Below are positions 25,920 to 34,347 of a DNA stretch of 50,036 nucleotides, piece by piece (the first letter of the stretch is position 1; each line of letters opens with the position of its first letter). This DNA is from Rhodococcus sp. EPR-157. Lineage in GTDB: Bacteria; Actinomycetota; Actinomycetes; Mycobacteriales; Mycobacteriaceae. Position numbers and translations under genes: made by a program. The notes beneath the pieces were generated by a model. The model ran no database searches, was not told the origin of the DNA, and saw nothing but the letters and a program-made list of their open reading frames with translations. The stretch spans positions 1 through 50,036 of the forward strand of contig NZ_LVCV01000642.1 of the NCBI RefSeq assembly GCF_001647195.1. The letters are read 5' to 3'.

Positions 25920-27089
25920 GTGATCGATGAGACCGATGCAGGTGTGCAGAGCGCCGCACCAGAGCTGATCGAACTGTCGCATTCGATACACTCCGAGCCC
26001 GAGTTGGCGTTCGAGGAATATCGAAGCTCCGCAAAAGTGCGCGAGCTACTCGGTGCCCGTGGCTTCGAGATCGAGTCGGGCGTCGCGGATATGCCCACTG
26101 CGTTTACCGCCAAGTACGGTTCCGGCGACCTGAACATCGGCATCTGCGCGGAATACGACGCGTTGCCGGAAATCGGTCACGCCTGCGGGCACAACATCAT
26201 CGCTGCATCCGCAGCCGGAGCGGCGATTGCTCTCGCGCCTCTCGCAGACGAACTCGGTATCACCGTCACCGTCCTGGGCACTCCCGCCGAGGAGAGCGGA
26301 GGCGGCAAAGTGCTGATGCTGGAGCGGGGAGTGTTCGACGGGGTCGCTGCGGCACTGATGGTTCATCCGGGTCCGTTCGACATCGTGGGCGCCACCTCAC
26401 TTGCCCTGTCCGACATCGGTATCAAGTTCACCGGGCGTGCCGCCCACGCGTCGGCGGCACCCGAATGGGGCATCAACGCGGGCGATGCGGTCACCATCAG
26501 CCAGGTTGCGATCGGTCTGCTTCGCCAACACCTGGCCCCCGGCCAGCAACTGCACGGCATCGTCAGCGACGGCGGGCTCGCGCCCAACATCGTTCCCGGG
26601 CACGCCGAGTTGCTGTATTACCTCCGCGCGCACACCTCGGAGTCGTTGGCGGCGTTGACCGCGAAGACGTATCGGTGTTTCGAGGCCGGTGCGCTGGCGA
26701 CCGGATGTACTCACGAAATTCGAACGATCTCACCGACGTACACGGAACTGACCCCTGATCCCTGGCTCGTGACGCAGTTCCGCCGCGAGGCCGAGGCGAT
26801 CGGGCGCAGGCCGCTTGCACCAGAACTGGAAGGATTCCGCCCTCTGGGCAGTACCGATATGGGAAATGTGACGAATGTTCTACCGGGAATCCATCCGGTC
26901 ATCGGGCTGGATTCGGCGGGCGCAGTGACCCACCAACCGGAGTTCGCGGCGGCCTGCGTCACCGCGTCCGCGGACACCGCAGTCCTCGACGGCGCTCGGT
27001 TGCTGGCCAGGACCGCAGTGCGTGCCGCCCAGGACGCTGACGTGCGAGCACGACTGCTCAGCGGCGTGGAAGCGCGGGCAGCGAAATGA
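25920..27089 (+). CDS. amiB1: M20 family amidohydrolase (AmiB1-like)
   Basis: This 389-residue zinc-dependent hydrolase is of the M20 peptidase/aminoacylase group. The metal-binding residues are seen in EYDALPEIGHACGHN and in TPAEESGGGK. A dimerisation domain follows, and the terminal histidine region is VTHQPEFAAAC. It probably removes an acyl group from an N-acyl amino acid or peptide; the substrate is unknown. It starts with GTG, 15 bases after the enoyl-CoA hydratase-like gene. It overlaps the next amidohydrolase by four bases (ATGA, 27086-27089). The order matches the M. tuberculosis amiB1-amiA1 pair. Confidence 0.88.
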   Translation: MIDETDAGVQSAAPELIELSHSIHSEPELAFEEYRSSAKVRELLGARGFEIESGVADMPTAFTAKYGSGDLNIGICAEYDALPEIGHACGHNIIAASAAGAAIALAPLADELGITVTVLGTPAEESGGGKVLMLERGVFDGVAAALMVHPGPFDIVGATSLALSDIGIKFTGRAAHASAAPEWGINAGDAVTISQVAIGLLRQHLAPGQQLHGIVSDGGLAPNIVPGHAELLYYLRAHTSESLAALTAKTYRCFEAGALATGCTHEIRTISPTYTELTPDPWLVTQFRREAEAIGRRPLAPELEGFRPLGSTDMGNVTNVLPGIHPVIGLDSAGAVTHQPEFAAACVTASADTAVLDGARLLARTAVRAAQDADVRARLLSGVEARAAK

Positions 27090-28249
27090 TCGACAGACAC
27101 GCACTCGTCGACTCGTGGATCCTGAAGCACGCAGACGACCTGTCGACGTGGCGTCGCCATATTCATGCCAACCCGGAACTGGCGCGACAGGAATTCGCGA
27201 CCACGGCGTTCGTGGCCGAGGAACTCGAAGCTGCGGGGCTGTCGCCGAAGCTGTTGCCCGGTGGAACCGGCTTGATCTGCGACATCGGCCCGAGCGGCCC
27301 CCGTGTTGCTCTCCGCGCCGACATGGATGCGTTACCGCTGCAGGAGTTCACCGGCGCGACGTACAGCTCCACCGTTCCCGGTGTGTCGCACGCGTGCGGA
27401 CACGACGCGCACACCACCGTTCTGCTCGGCACCGCGCTGGCGCTGGCATCGCTGCCCGACCTGCCCTTCGGGATTCGGCTCATCTTCCAGCCGGCCGAAG
27501 AGGTGATGCCCGGCGGTGCCCTCGACGTCGTCGCGGCGGGAGGGCTTGAGGGTGTGACCAAGATCTTCGCCCTGCACTGCGATCCGCGCCTCGAAGTCGG
27601 CAAGGTCGGAGTCCGCGTCGGCGCGATCACCTCGGCAGCGGACACCGTCGAACTGCGCCTGGACTCACCGGGCGGTCACACCTCGCGCCCCCATCTGACG
27701 ACTGATCTGGTCTACGCGTTGGGGACCGTGATCACCGGACTCCCCGGAATGCTCAGTCGACGGATCGATCCCAGGACCAGCACCGTCATGGTGTGGGGTG
27801 CAGTCGTCGCCGGCCAAGCGCCCAACGCGATTCCGCAGACCGGGATGCTGACGGGAACAGTTCGAACGGGCGACCACGAAACTTGGGCGCTGCTCGAGCC
27901 GATGGTCTCCGAGATCGTGACCGGTCTGCTCGCGCCCACCGGGGTCCGCTTCGAACTGCACTACAAGCGTGGGGTTCCGCCGGTGGTCAACGACGCTGCT
28001 GTGACGAGAACCTTCGAGAATGCCATTCGGCGGGTCGGACCGGCCGCGCTGGCGGACACTGCGCAATCGGGCGGCGGGGAAGACTTCTCCTGGTACCTCG
28101 AAGACATTCCCGGCGCAATGGCGAGGCTCGGTGTCTGGTCCGGCACCGGACCTCAGCTCGACATCCATCAGCCGACCTTCGACCTGGACGAACGCGCCCT
28201 CGCAGTGGGCGTCAAGGTCATGACGGGTATCGCGCTCGAACCGAACTAG
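27086..28249 (+). CDS. amiA1: M20 family amidohydrolase (AmiA1-like)
   Basis: This 387-residue M20D-type amidohydrolase has the metal site in LRADMDALPLQE and SHACGHDAHTTVLLGTA. The catalytic glutamates are in FQPAEEVMPGG, and the C-terminal GGGEDFSWY contributes to the active site. It resembles hippurate hydrolase / IAA-amino acid hydrolase proteins that cleave N-acyl amino acids. It is coupled to amiB1 by an ATGA overlap, so the two may act on related substrates or as partners. Its TAG stop shares three of four bases (CTAG) with the stop of the convergent gamma-glutamylcyclotransferase-like gene. Confidence 0.9.
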   Translation: MIDRHALVDSWILKHADDLSTWRRHIHANPELARQEFATTAFVAEELEAAGLSPKLLPGGTGLICDIGPSGPRVALRADMDALPLQEFTGATYSSTVPGVSHACGHDAHTTVLLGTALALASLPDLPFGIRLIFQPAEEVMPGGALDVVAAGGLEGVTKIFALHCDPRLEVGKVGVRVGAITSAADTVELRLDSPGGHTSRPHLTTDLVYALGTVITGLPGMLSRRIDPRTSTVMVWGAVVAGQAPNAIPQTGMLTGTVRTGDHETWALLEPMVSEIVTGLLAPTGVRFELHYKRGVPPVVNDAAVTRTFENAIRRVGPAALADTAQSGGGEDFSWYLEDIPGAMARLGVWSGTGPQLDIHQPTFDLDERALAVGVKVMTGIALEPN

Positions 28250-28707
28250 CTGGTGCCAGGACCGACATTGCGGCTGTTGCGGGTACGAAGGTCCCGCACA
28301 TAGTCGGCCGGAGCGCCGGCGATCTCTGCCGCTTCGGCCATGACACCGAGGTAGCGGGCCGAGGGAAGGCCGCCCTCGTAGGCGTCGAGCACGTACAGCC
28401 AGGCAAGGACCGGTCCGTCTGCGGTCTCCACTCGCAGCCTGACCTTGCGGTGGATGCCCAATTCCGAGCCTTCCCACCGGTCCAGGCTGAGTTCGTCCTC
28501 TTCGGAGACGTCGTAGAGGACCACGAACACCTTCTCGTCCTGGTCGGGTGCGACCGTTGCCAGTGCGCCCTCCCAGCCGATGTCGCCGCCGCCGAACGTC
28601 AGACGCCACCCGTGCAGCCAGCCGGTTCCGGACAGGGGAGAGTGCGGACAACGCTGCAACATCTGCTCCGGATGCATGTTCGATCCGTAGGCGGCATAAA
28701 TTGGCAC
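28246..28707 (-). CDS. Gamma-glutamylcyclotransferase-like protein (Rv3304-like)
   Basis: This 153-residue protein begins with the family signature YAAYGSNM right after the start. It keeps the likely catalytic glutamate in LDRWEGSELG and the VLDAYEGGLPSARYL stretch. The GGCT/AIG2-like fold releases 5-oxoproline from gamma-glutamyl compounds in some members; the substrate here is not known. I chose the GTG at 28707 because the signature should be at the N-terminus and TAGGCT lies at the leaderless position (28715-28720). An ATG at 28767 would add 20 residues of arginine-rich, unlikely sequence. Its stop overlaps the amiA1 stop. Confidence 0.82.
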   Translation of the reverse strand: MPIYAAYGSNMHPEQMLQRCPHSPLSGTGWLHGWRLTFGGGDIGWEGALATVAPDQDEKVFVVLYDVSEEDELSLDRWEGSELGIHRKVRLRVETADGPVLAWLYVLDAYEGGLPSARYLGVMAEAAEIAGAPADYVRDLRTRNSRNVGPGTS

Positions 28708-28714
28708 GTCGGCC

Positions 28715-28720
28715 AGCCTA
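28715..28720 (-). promoter_or_regulatory. Leaderless-type -10 hexamer of the gamma-glutamylcyclotransferase-like gene
   Basis: Minus-strand TAGGCT occupies -13 to -8 of the GTG at 28707. This supports the shorter start, since the upstream ATG at 28767 would place the hexamer inside the coding sequence. Confidence 0.4.
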
Positions 28721-28878
28721 ATCCGTCTGCACGTCGGGGGTCGCGGGGCGACCCCCGATTTCGGCATCAGCGCTGGTCGAGATCAGTGAAGTGAGCCTTA
28801 CCGGTGCATGACGCCCGTCACTGCAATAGCCTCGACGGCGGACCACAAGTCAATTTCCCCCAATTCGAAAGAGGATCA

Positions 28879-30282
28879 ATGAGCCGGATCGTAATCATCG
28901 GTGGCGGCCCAGCAGGGTACGAGGCAGCACTGGTGGCGGCACAGCACGGGGGAAAGGTGACTCTCGTCGACTCCGAGGGCATCGGTGGAGCATGCGTTCT
29001 GTGGGACTGCGTTCCGTCGAAGACCTTCATCGCGTCGACGGGCATCAGGACCGAGATGCGTCGCGCCAGCGATCTCGGGATTGCACTCGACCCGTCGCAG
29101 GCAGCGGTAGCGCTCCCGCAGATCCATGAGCGGGTCAAGTCGCTCGCTCGTGCACAGTCCGCCGACATTGCGGCGCGGGTGCGTTCGGTGGGTGTCGAGC
29201 TGATTTCGGGGCGTGCGGAGATGATCGACACGCAGGTAGGTATGGCTGCGCATCAGATTCGCGCGACGCTCGCCGACGGATCCGAACGAATTCTCGACGC
29301 CGATGTCGTCCTCATCGCTACCGGTGCGAGTCCGCGCGTGCTGAAGGGCGCCGAGCCCGACGGCGAACGGATCCTCAACTGGCGTCAGCTCTACGACCTC
29401 GACGCACTGCCCGAGCACCTCGTCGTCGTCGGTTCCGGTGTCACGGGTGCGGAGTTCGTCTCGGCGTACACCGAGATGGGCGTCAAGGTGACTGCAGTGT
29501 CGAGCCGCGATCGTGTGCTGCCGCACGAGGACGAGGATGCGGCGCTCGTGCTCGAGGACGCATTCAACGAACGCGGGGTCACTCTCGTCAAGCACGCGCG
29601 CGCCGATGCTGTCGAGCGAACCGACACCGGGGTGATCGTCAGGCTCGCCGACGGCCGAACCGTCGAGGGAAGCCACGCTCTGATGACCGTCGGTTCGATA
29701 CCGAACACGTCGGGCCTCGGCTTGGAAAATGTGGGGATCGAGCTCGACCGGGGTGGATACCTGCGGGTGGACCGCGTGTCGCGTACCTCGGTTGCCGGTA
29801 TCTATGCGGCCGGTGACTGCACCGGACTGCTGCCGCTGGCTTCGGTAGCGGCGATGCAGGGACGTATCGCGATGTACCACGCACTCGGTGAAGGCGTCAC
29901 GCCGATCAAGCTCAAGACGGTGGCGTCCGCAGTGTTCACGCGTCCGGAGATCGCGTCGGTGGGTGTCAGTCAGTCCTCCATCGACAACGGAGACGTCCCA
30001 GCTCGCACCGTGATGTTGCCGCTCTCCACCAACCCGCGAGCCAAGATGTCCGGCCTCAAGCGCGGTTTCGTCAAGATCTTCTGCCGACCGGCTACCGGCG
30101 TGGTCATCGGTGGCGTCGTCGTCGCACCGACTGCGTCGGAGTTGATCCTGCCGATTGCGATGGCGGTGCAGAACAATCTGTCGGTCAACGACCTTGCGGC
30201 AACGTTCTCGGTGTACCCGTCACTGACGGGCTCGATCACCGAGGCCGCGCGTCAGCTGATGCGGCACGACGACCTGGACTGA
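28879..30282 (+). CDS. lpdA: NAD(P)H quinone reductase LpdA (flavoprotein disulfide reductase family)
   Basis: This 467-residue protein has two dinucleotide-binding motifs: GGGPAGYEAA at 8-17 for FAD, and VVGSGVTGAEFV for NAD(P)H. The FAD site YAAGDCTGLLPLASVAAMQG follows. A CX4C pair (C39, C44 in GGACVLWDCVPSK) is present. The C-terminal catalytic His-Glu of dihydrolipoamide dehydrogenase is missing: the expected HPT-like stretch reads VYPSLTGS. That fits the mycobacterial orthologue, which as I recall acts on quinones rather than lipoamide. AAAGAGG lies just before the ATG at 28879 and decides the start. It lies upstream of glpD2 as in M. tuberculosis, with an aminotransferase in between. 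Confidence 0.9.
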   Translation: MSRIVIIGGGPAGYEAALVAAQHGGKVTLVDSEGIGGACVLWDCVPSKTFIASTGIRTEMRRASDLGIALDPSQAAVALPQIHERVKSLARAQSADIAARVRSVGVELISGRAEMIDTQVGMAAHQIRATLADGSERILDADVVLIATGASPRVLKGAEPDGERILNWRQLYDLDALPEHLVVVGSGVTGAEFVSAYTEMGVKVTAVSSRDRVLPHEDEDAALVLEDAFNERGVTLVKHARADAVERTDTGVIVRLADGRTVEGSHALMTVGSIPNTSGLGLENVGIELDRGGYLRVDRVSRTSVAGIYAAGDCTGLLPLASVAAMQGRIAMYHALGEGVTPIKLKTVASAVFTRPEIASVGVSQSSIDNGDVPARTVMLPLSTNPRAKMSGLKRGFVKIFCRPATGVVIGGVVVAPTASELILPIAMAVQNNLSVNDLAATFSVYPSLTGSITEAARQLMRHDDLD

Positions 30283-30306
30283 CTCGTCCTGCTCTGGAGC
30301 CTCCGG

Positions 30307-30359
30307 CTCCCAGTGGCACGGTTGAGTGCATTGGGGTGCACTTATTCGCGCCACTGGGG
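30307..30359. repeat. Long palindromic hairpin element, copy 2
   Basis: The left arm is identical to copy 1 over 19 bases (starting AGTGGCACGG at 30312). The right arm (30336-30355) has drifted, leaving two mismatches and some G-T pairs around the loop TGGG. The stem gains extra pairs outside (CTCCC with GGGG). The same left flank (CTCCGGCTCC) and right flank (CGGAGCGC) as copy 1 are present. It lies 24 bases past the lpdA stop and upstream of the aminotransferase, so it may attenuate read-through. Confidence 0.75.
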
Positions 30360-30514
30360 CGGAGCGCCACTCCTCTCATCATGTGAGATTTCAGTTTCAT
30401 ATCGTGATCCACAGTGTCATAGTGGACGGGAGCCGACCACCAACCGGCAAATTCACACCCCAGTCGATCCTCGGGTACGCCAGATCATCCGTGCTTCGAC
30501 TTCGGGAGAATCCC

Positions 30515-31687
30515 ATGTCCATCGCCTTGCCTCCGATGTCCAGCCGTCTCGGCTCCGCGCAGAGTTCGGCCATCCGCGACCTGCTCGCTCTCACAGCGCG
30601 CGAGGACGTCATCAGCCTCGCCGGCGGTCTACCTGCGCTGGAGCTCATTCCGTCACGAAGGATCAGGGACGCCGCACAGTCGGTTCTCGCCGAGTCGTCC
30701 GCCGTTCAATACGGTGAAACCTCGGGCTGGCGCGGGCTTCGCGAGATCGTCGCGCATCGGGAATCCGTGATCACCGGACGTTCGGTCCAGTATGCGGAAG
30801 TGGTCATCACTCACGGATCTCAACAGGCTTTGACGTTGATCGCTCAGGCATTGCTCGACCCGGGCGCCGTCGTCGTGGTCGACGAACCTGCCTATACCGG
30901 TGCACTGCAGGTGTTTTCGATCGCCGGTGCGGACATTCGTGCGATTCCGATCGGCGAGGACGGGATGGATACCGACGAACTCGACCGTCGCCTGCAAGGC
31001 GGTCTGCGGCCCGCACTCGTTCACACGGTGAGTAATTTTCACAATCCGCGTGGGGTGACGATGTCCCATGATCGTCGACGCCACCTCGCGGAGCTGGCAG
31101 ACCGATACGGCTTCTGGATACTCGAGGACGACCCGTACGGCGAAATCTGGTTCGGCGCTCCGCCGCCCGCCCCGATCGCATCCGATCGCGTCGTGCGCCT
31201 GTCCAGCGCGTCGAAGATTCTCGCCCCCGCTCTGCGCGTGGGGTGGATGGTCGCACCGAGGCCGGTGTGCGATGCAGTCGAATTGCTCAAGCAGGGCGCC
31301 GACCTGTGCGGTTCCTCGATGACCCAGCAGATGGCGGCGCACATGTTGGCCGACACACCGTGGCTCGACCTTCATCTGGGCACTCTGCGTGGTGAGTACG
31401 GCCGACGCGCCGACGCGCTGCACCGAGCTCTCGGTGCTGCGTTCGGTGACGCTGCATCTGCAAAGCCGGCCGACGGTGGAATGTTCCTCTGGCTGACGTT
31501 CCACGACGGTACCGACACGACAGCGCTGCTGCCGACGGCTCTCGACCACGGTGTCGCGTTCGTTCCGGGAAAGGCATTCGCGGACAACGCGACCTACGAG
31601 AGATCGGCTCGGTTGTGCTTCGCAAGCTCACCTGCGCCGGTCCTGGACGAGGCGGTGCGACGGCTGGCACGGGCTCACGCGCTGTAA
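30515..31687 (+). CDS. Class I/II PLP-dependent aminotransferase (2-aminoadipate/aromatic type)
   Basis: This 390-residue fold-type I enzyme has the PLP-binding lysine at about 234 in SSASKILAPALRVGW. The cofactor aspartate is in EDDPYGE (205-206) and NFHNPRG follows the expected order. The N-terminus (ISLAGGLPALELIP) is characteristic of the LysN/ARO8/KAT-like and MocR C-terminal group. There is no N-terminal GntR helix-turn-helix, so it is an enzyme rather than a MocR regulator. The ATG at 30515 has GGGAGA just upstream. It lies between lpdA and glpD2, which I recall as neighbours in M. tuberculosis, so it is probably an insertion. Confidence 0.85.
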   Translation: MSIALPPMSSRLGSAQSSAIRDLLALTAREDVISLAGGLPALELIPSRRIRDAAQSVLAESSAVQYGETSGWRGLREIVAHRESVITGRSVQYAEVVITHGSQQALTLIAQALLDPGAVVVVDEPAYTGALQVFSIAGADIRAIPIGEDGMDTDELDRRLQGGLRPALVHTVSNFHNPRGVTMSHDRRRHLAELADRYGFWILEDDPYGEIWFGAPPPAPIASDRVVRLSSASKILAPALRVGWMVAPRPVCDAVELLKQGADLCGSSMTQQMAAHMLADTPWLDLHLGTLRGEYGRRADALHRALGAAFGDAASAKPADGGMFLWLTFHDGTDTTALLPTALDHGVAFVPGKAFADNATYERSARLCFASSPAPVLDEAVRRLARAHAL

Positions 31688-31814
31688 GCAGCTGGGTTCG
31701 TGCAGGTAGTGCGCCTGCAGAACTACCGAGCGGGGCAGGTAGTCGCCTCGAACGGTAACGTTGTCCAGGCGCCAACAACTTTCTGTTCGAACCATCCACG
31801 TGGGGAGCGAGCTC

Positions 31815-33566
31815 TTGAGCAACCGATCGAACACCACATTCCTTGGTCCCGCGGCGCGCGAGGAGGCCTGGGAGCGGCTCGGATCCGAACAGTTCGACGT
31901 GATCGTGGTCGGCGGAGGCGTCGTCGGCGCGGGAGCAGCACTCGACGCGGCGACCCGCGGGCTCAAGGTGGCACTCGTCGAAGCGCGTGATTTCGCGTCG
32001 GGGACATCGAGCCGCTCGTCGAAGATGTTCCACGGTGGTCTTCGGTACCTGGAGCAGCTCGAATTCGGCTTGGTTCGGGAGGCGCTGCACGAGCGTGAAC
32101 TGTCCCTGTCGACGCTGGCTCCGCACCTGGTGAAGCCGCTGAAGTTCCTATTCCCGCTGACCCATCGCGTGTGGGAGCGGCCGTACATCGCTGCGGGGAT
32201 CTTTCTGTACGACACGATGGGCGGCGCGAAGTCCGTGCCCGCGCAGAAACACTTGACTCGCTCCGGCGCCCTGCGAATGTCGCCCGGGATCAAGCGAAAG
32301 TCACTGATCGGCGGGATCCGCTACTACGACACCGTCGTCGACGACGCACGACACACGATGAGCGTTGCTCGGACGGCTGCACACTACGGCGCCGTCGTAC
32401 GAACGTCGTCGCAGGTGGTCGGCTTCCTGAGGGAAGCGGATCGAGTGTCCGGTGTGCGGGTACGTGATTCGGAGAACGGCGCGACGACGGAGGTGCGCGG
32501 TCACGTCGTCATCAACGCAACGGGCGTGTGGACCGACGAGATTCAGGCGTTGTCCAGTCAGCGTGGCCGTTTCCGGGTTCGCGCGTCGAAGGGCGTGCAC
32601 ATCGTCGTGCCGCGTGATCGCATCGTGAGCGAGGCAGCGATCATTCTGCGCACCGAGAAATCGGTGTTGTTCATCATCCCGTGGGGGGCGCACTGGATCA
32701 TCGGCACCACCGACACCGACTGGAAACTCGATCTCGCGCATCCAGCGGCGACCAAGGCCGACATCGACTACATCCTGGGCGAGGTCAACACCGTCCTCGT
32801 CACACCGCTCACCCATCAGGACATCGACGGTGTGTACGCGGGCTTGCGACCGCTACTGGCGGGGGAGAGCGACGAGACCTCGAAGCTCTCTCGTGAGCAT
32901 GCAGTCGCACGTGTCGCGCCTGGGTTGGTGGCGATCGCAGGTGGCAAATACACCACGTACCGCGTGATGGCCGAGGACGCGGTCGATCTGGCGGCGGAGG
33001 ACATCCCAGCCAGAGTTGCGTCTTCGATCACCGAAAAGGTGCCGCTGGTCGGCGCCGACGGCTACTTCGCCCTCGTCAACCAGACGCACCACCTCGCCGA
33101 GATGTACGGGCTGCATCCGTACCGAGTGACACATCTGCTCGACCGTTACGGTTCGCTGATCGACGAGGTCCTCGAGTTGGCGAAGGACAAGCCCGAGTTG
33201 CTGCAGCCTCTCACCGACGCACCGAGCTACCTGCAGGTCGAGGTCGTGTATGCGGCTGCGGCCGAAGGCGCGTTGCATCTGGAGGACATCCTGTCGCGTC
33301 GTACGCGCATCTCCATCGAGTACTCCCATCGCGGTGTGAACTGCGCAGGCCAGGTCGCTGCGCTCGTCGCGCCGGTCCTCGGGTGGGATTCGGAAATGGT
33401 CGACCGCGAAGTCGACACCTACAACGCCCGCGTCGAGGCCGAGATCAAATCGCAGATGCAGCCCGACGACGAATCGGCGGATGCTCTGCGGGTGGTCGCG
33501 CCGGAGGCACGGCAGGAAATCCTGGAGCCGGTGAGCGTTGCGACGCCGCCCGTGCGCGAGCATTGA
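31815..33566 (+). CDS. glpD2: Aerobic glycerol-3-phosphate dehydrogenase (second copy)
   Basis: This 583-residue FAD enzyme has GGGVVGAG at 33-40 and the [31 protein letters not shown] and [11 protein letters not shown] motifs shared with the first GlpD. The TTG at 31815 was chosen because GGGGAG lies about seven bases before it. The resulting N-terminus (MSNRSNT) also agrees with what I recall of the mycobacterial GlpD2. An ATG at 31761 would add 18 residues without a good ribosome binding site. It is monocistronic here, and its end is ten bases from a convergent membrane-protein gene. It reduces the quinone pool with glycerol 3-phosphate electrons. Confidence 0.93.
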   Translation: MSNRSNTTFLGPAAREEAWERLGSEQFDVIVVGGGVVGAGAALDAATRGLKVALVEARDFASGTSSRSSKMFHGGLRYLEQLEFGLVREALHERELSLSTLAPHLVKPLKFLFPLTHRVWERPYIAAGIFLYDTMGGAKSVPAQKHLTRSGALRMSPGIKRKSLIGGIRYYDTVVDDARHTMSVARTAAHYGAVVRTSSQVVGFLREADRVSGVRVRDSENGATTEVRGHVVINATGVWTDEIQALSSQRGRFRVRASKGVHIVVPRDRIVSEAAIILRTEKSVLFIIPWGAHWIIGTTDTDWKLDLAHPAATKADIDYILGEVNTVLVTPLTHQDIDGVYAGLRPLLAGESDETSKLSREHAVARVAPGLVAIAGGKYTTYRVMAEDAVDLAAEDIPARVASSITEKVPLVGADGYFALVNQTHHLAEMYGLHPYRVTHLLDRYGSLIDEVLELAKDKPELLQPLTDAPSYLQVEVVYAAAAEGALHLEDILSRRTRISIEYSHRGVNCAGQVAALVAPVLGWDSEMVDREVDTYNARVEAEIKSQMQPDDESADALRVVAPEARQEILEPVSVATPPVREH

Positions 33567-33576
33567 CAGAGGGCCG

Positions 33577-34119
33577 TCAGTGCGTCAAAACGATCTTGAC
33601 GGCGACGATGATGGTGGCCGCCGCAGCGAGCGCTAGTGATCCGAAGAATGTTTCGCGGGTCGGTTTCTCACCGCGGAGACGACCGATCACAAAGTTCGTC
33701 GACGCGATTCTGGCGATCACGGTGATCTCGGCCAGGATCTGACCGAGCTCGGGATCGAAAAGACCCCACCAGCCGATAGCCAACAAACCAGCGGGCAGCA
33801 CTGCCGCGCTGAGAACGGGTACCGAGTTGCGAAGCTCTCTCAACCGTTCGGAACGCGACAGGTTGACGCCCGTCCGTACGGTCTGCCCGACTCCTTCGGC
33901 GAAGGCATGTGCAATGAAAGTCGAGATCGCGGTCCCGAGCACGATTGCGACGCCCTGGAACGTGCGCTCTTCATGGAACGTCAACGGGATGAGCGCGGCC
34001 AGGACCAGGATGTTTCCGTAGACATACGCGCTGATACGGCTCGCGGCGTTGTCCGGTTCGAGTGGATGGCTACGAGACAGCAGCGGACGATGCAGTAGCT
34101 GCCGAAGATTCAGTGGCAT
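33577..34119 (-). CDS. Integral membrane protein, function unknown
   Basis: This 180-residue protein has about four hydrophobic helices: residues 31-47 (YVYGNILVLAALIP), 54-75, 99-121 (VLSAAVLPAGLLAIGW) and 158-177 (near the C-terminus). A positively charged N-terminus precedes them. No catalytic or transport motif was recognised. The ATG at 34119 is preceded by TATGCT ending nine bases upstream, a possible near-leaderless promoter. It is convergent with glpD2 and lies 33 bases downstream of a possible tiny membrane protein gene. A function cannot be assigned. Confidence 0.75.
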   Translation of the reverse strand: MPLNLRQLLHRPLLSRSHPLEPDNAASRISAYVYGNILVLAALIPLTFHEERTFQGVAIVLGTAISTFIAHAFAEGVGQTVRTGVNLSRSERLRELRNSVPVLSAAVLPAGLLAIGWWGLFDPELGQILAEITVIARIASTNFVIGRLRGEKPTRETFFGSLALAAAATIIVAVKIVLTH

Positions 34120-34152
34120 GCGACAAAAGCATAGATTGCGCGGCCTCGAGAT

Positions 34153-34317
34153 TTACCGAACAGCCGACAGAGATCCCGCTTCGCGTCGGGCCGGTGTGGT
34201 CCTGCGATGCAGCTCGTCCTGTTGTTCTCGGGTTCGCACCAGAGTCCGAGGCGCTGTGGCTGCCACCGACCCCGACACTGCCATCACGGCCAGAGTGAGT
34301 ATCGCCAAGAAGATCAT
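34153..34317 (-). CDS. Possible small single-pass membrane protein (54 residues)
   Basis: This short open frame runs from an ATG at 34317 to a TAA. It encodes one hydrophobic N-terminal segment (IFLAILTLAVMAVSGSV) followed by a charged tail rich in Arg, Gln and Glu. Third codon positions are mostly G or C, roughly as in real genes of this window. It fills most of the gap between nei and the membrane-protein gene and has the same orientation. No clear ribosome binding site was seen, so expression is uncertain. Confidence 0.4.
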   Translation of the reverse strand: MIFLAILTLAVMAVSGSVAATAPRTLVRTREQQDELHRRTTPARREAGSLSAVR

Positions 34318-34347
34318 GGATTCGATGATCGGCGCCGACCCTGTGAA

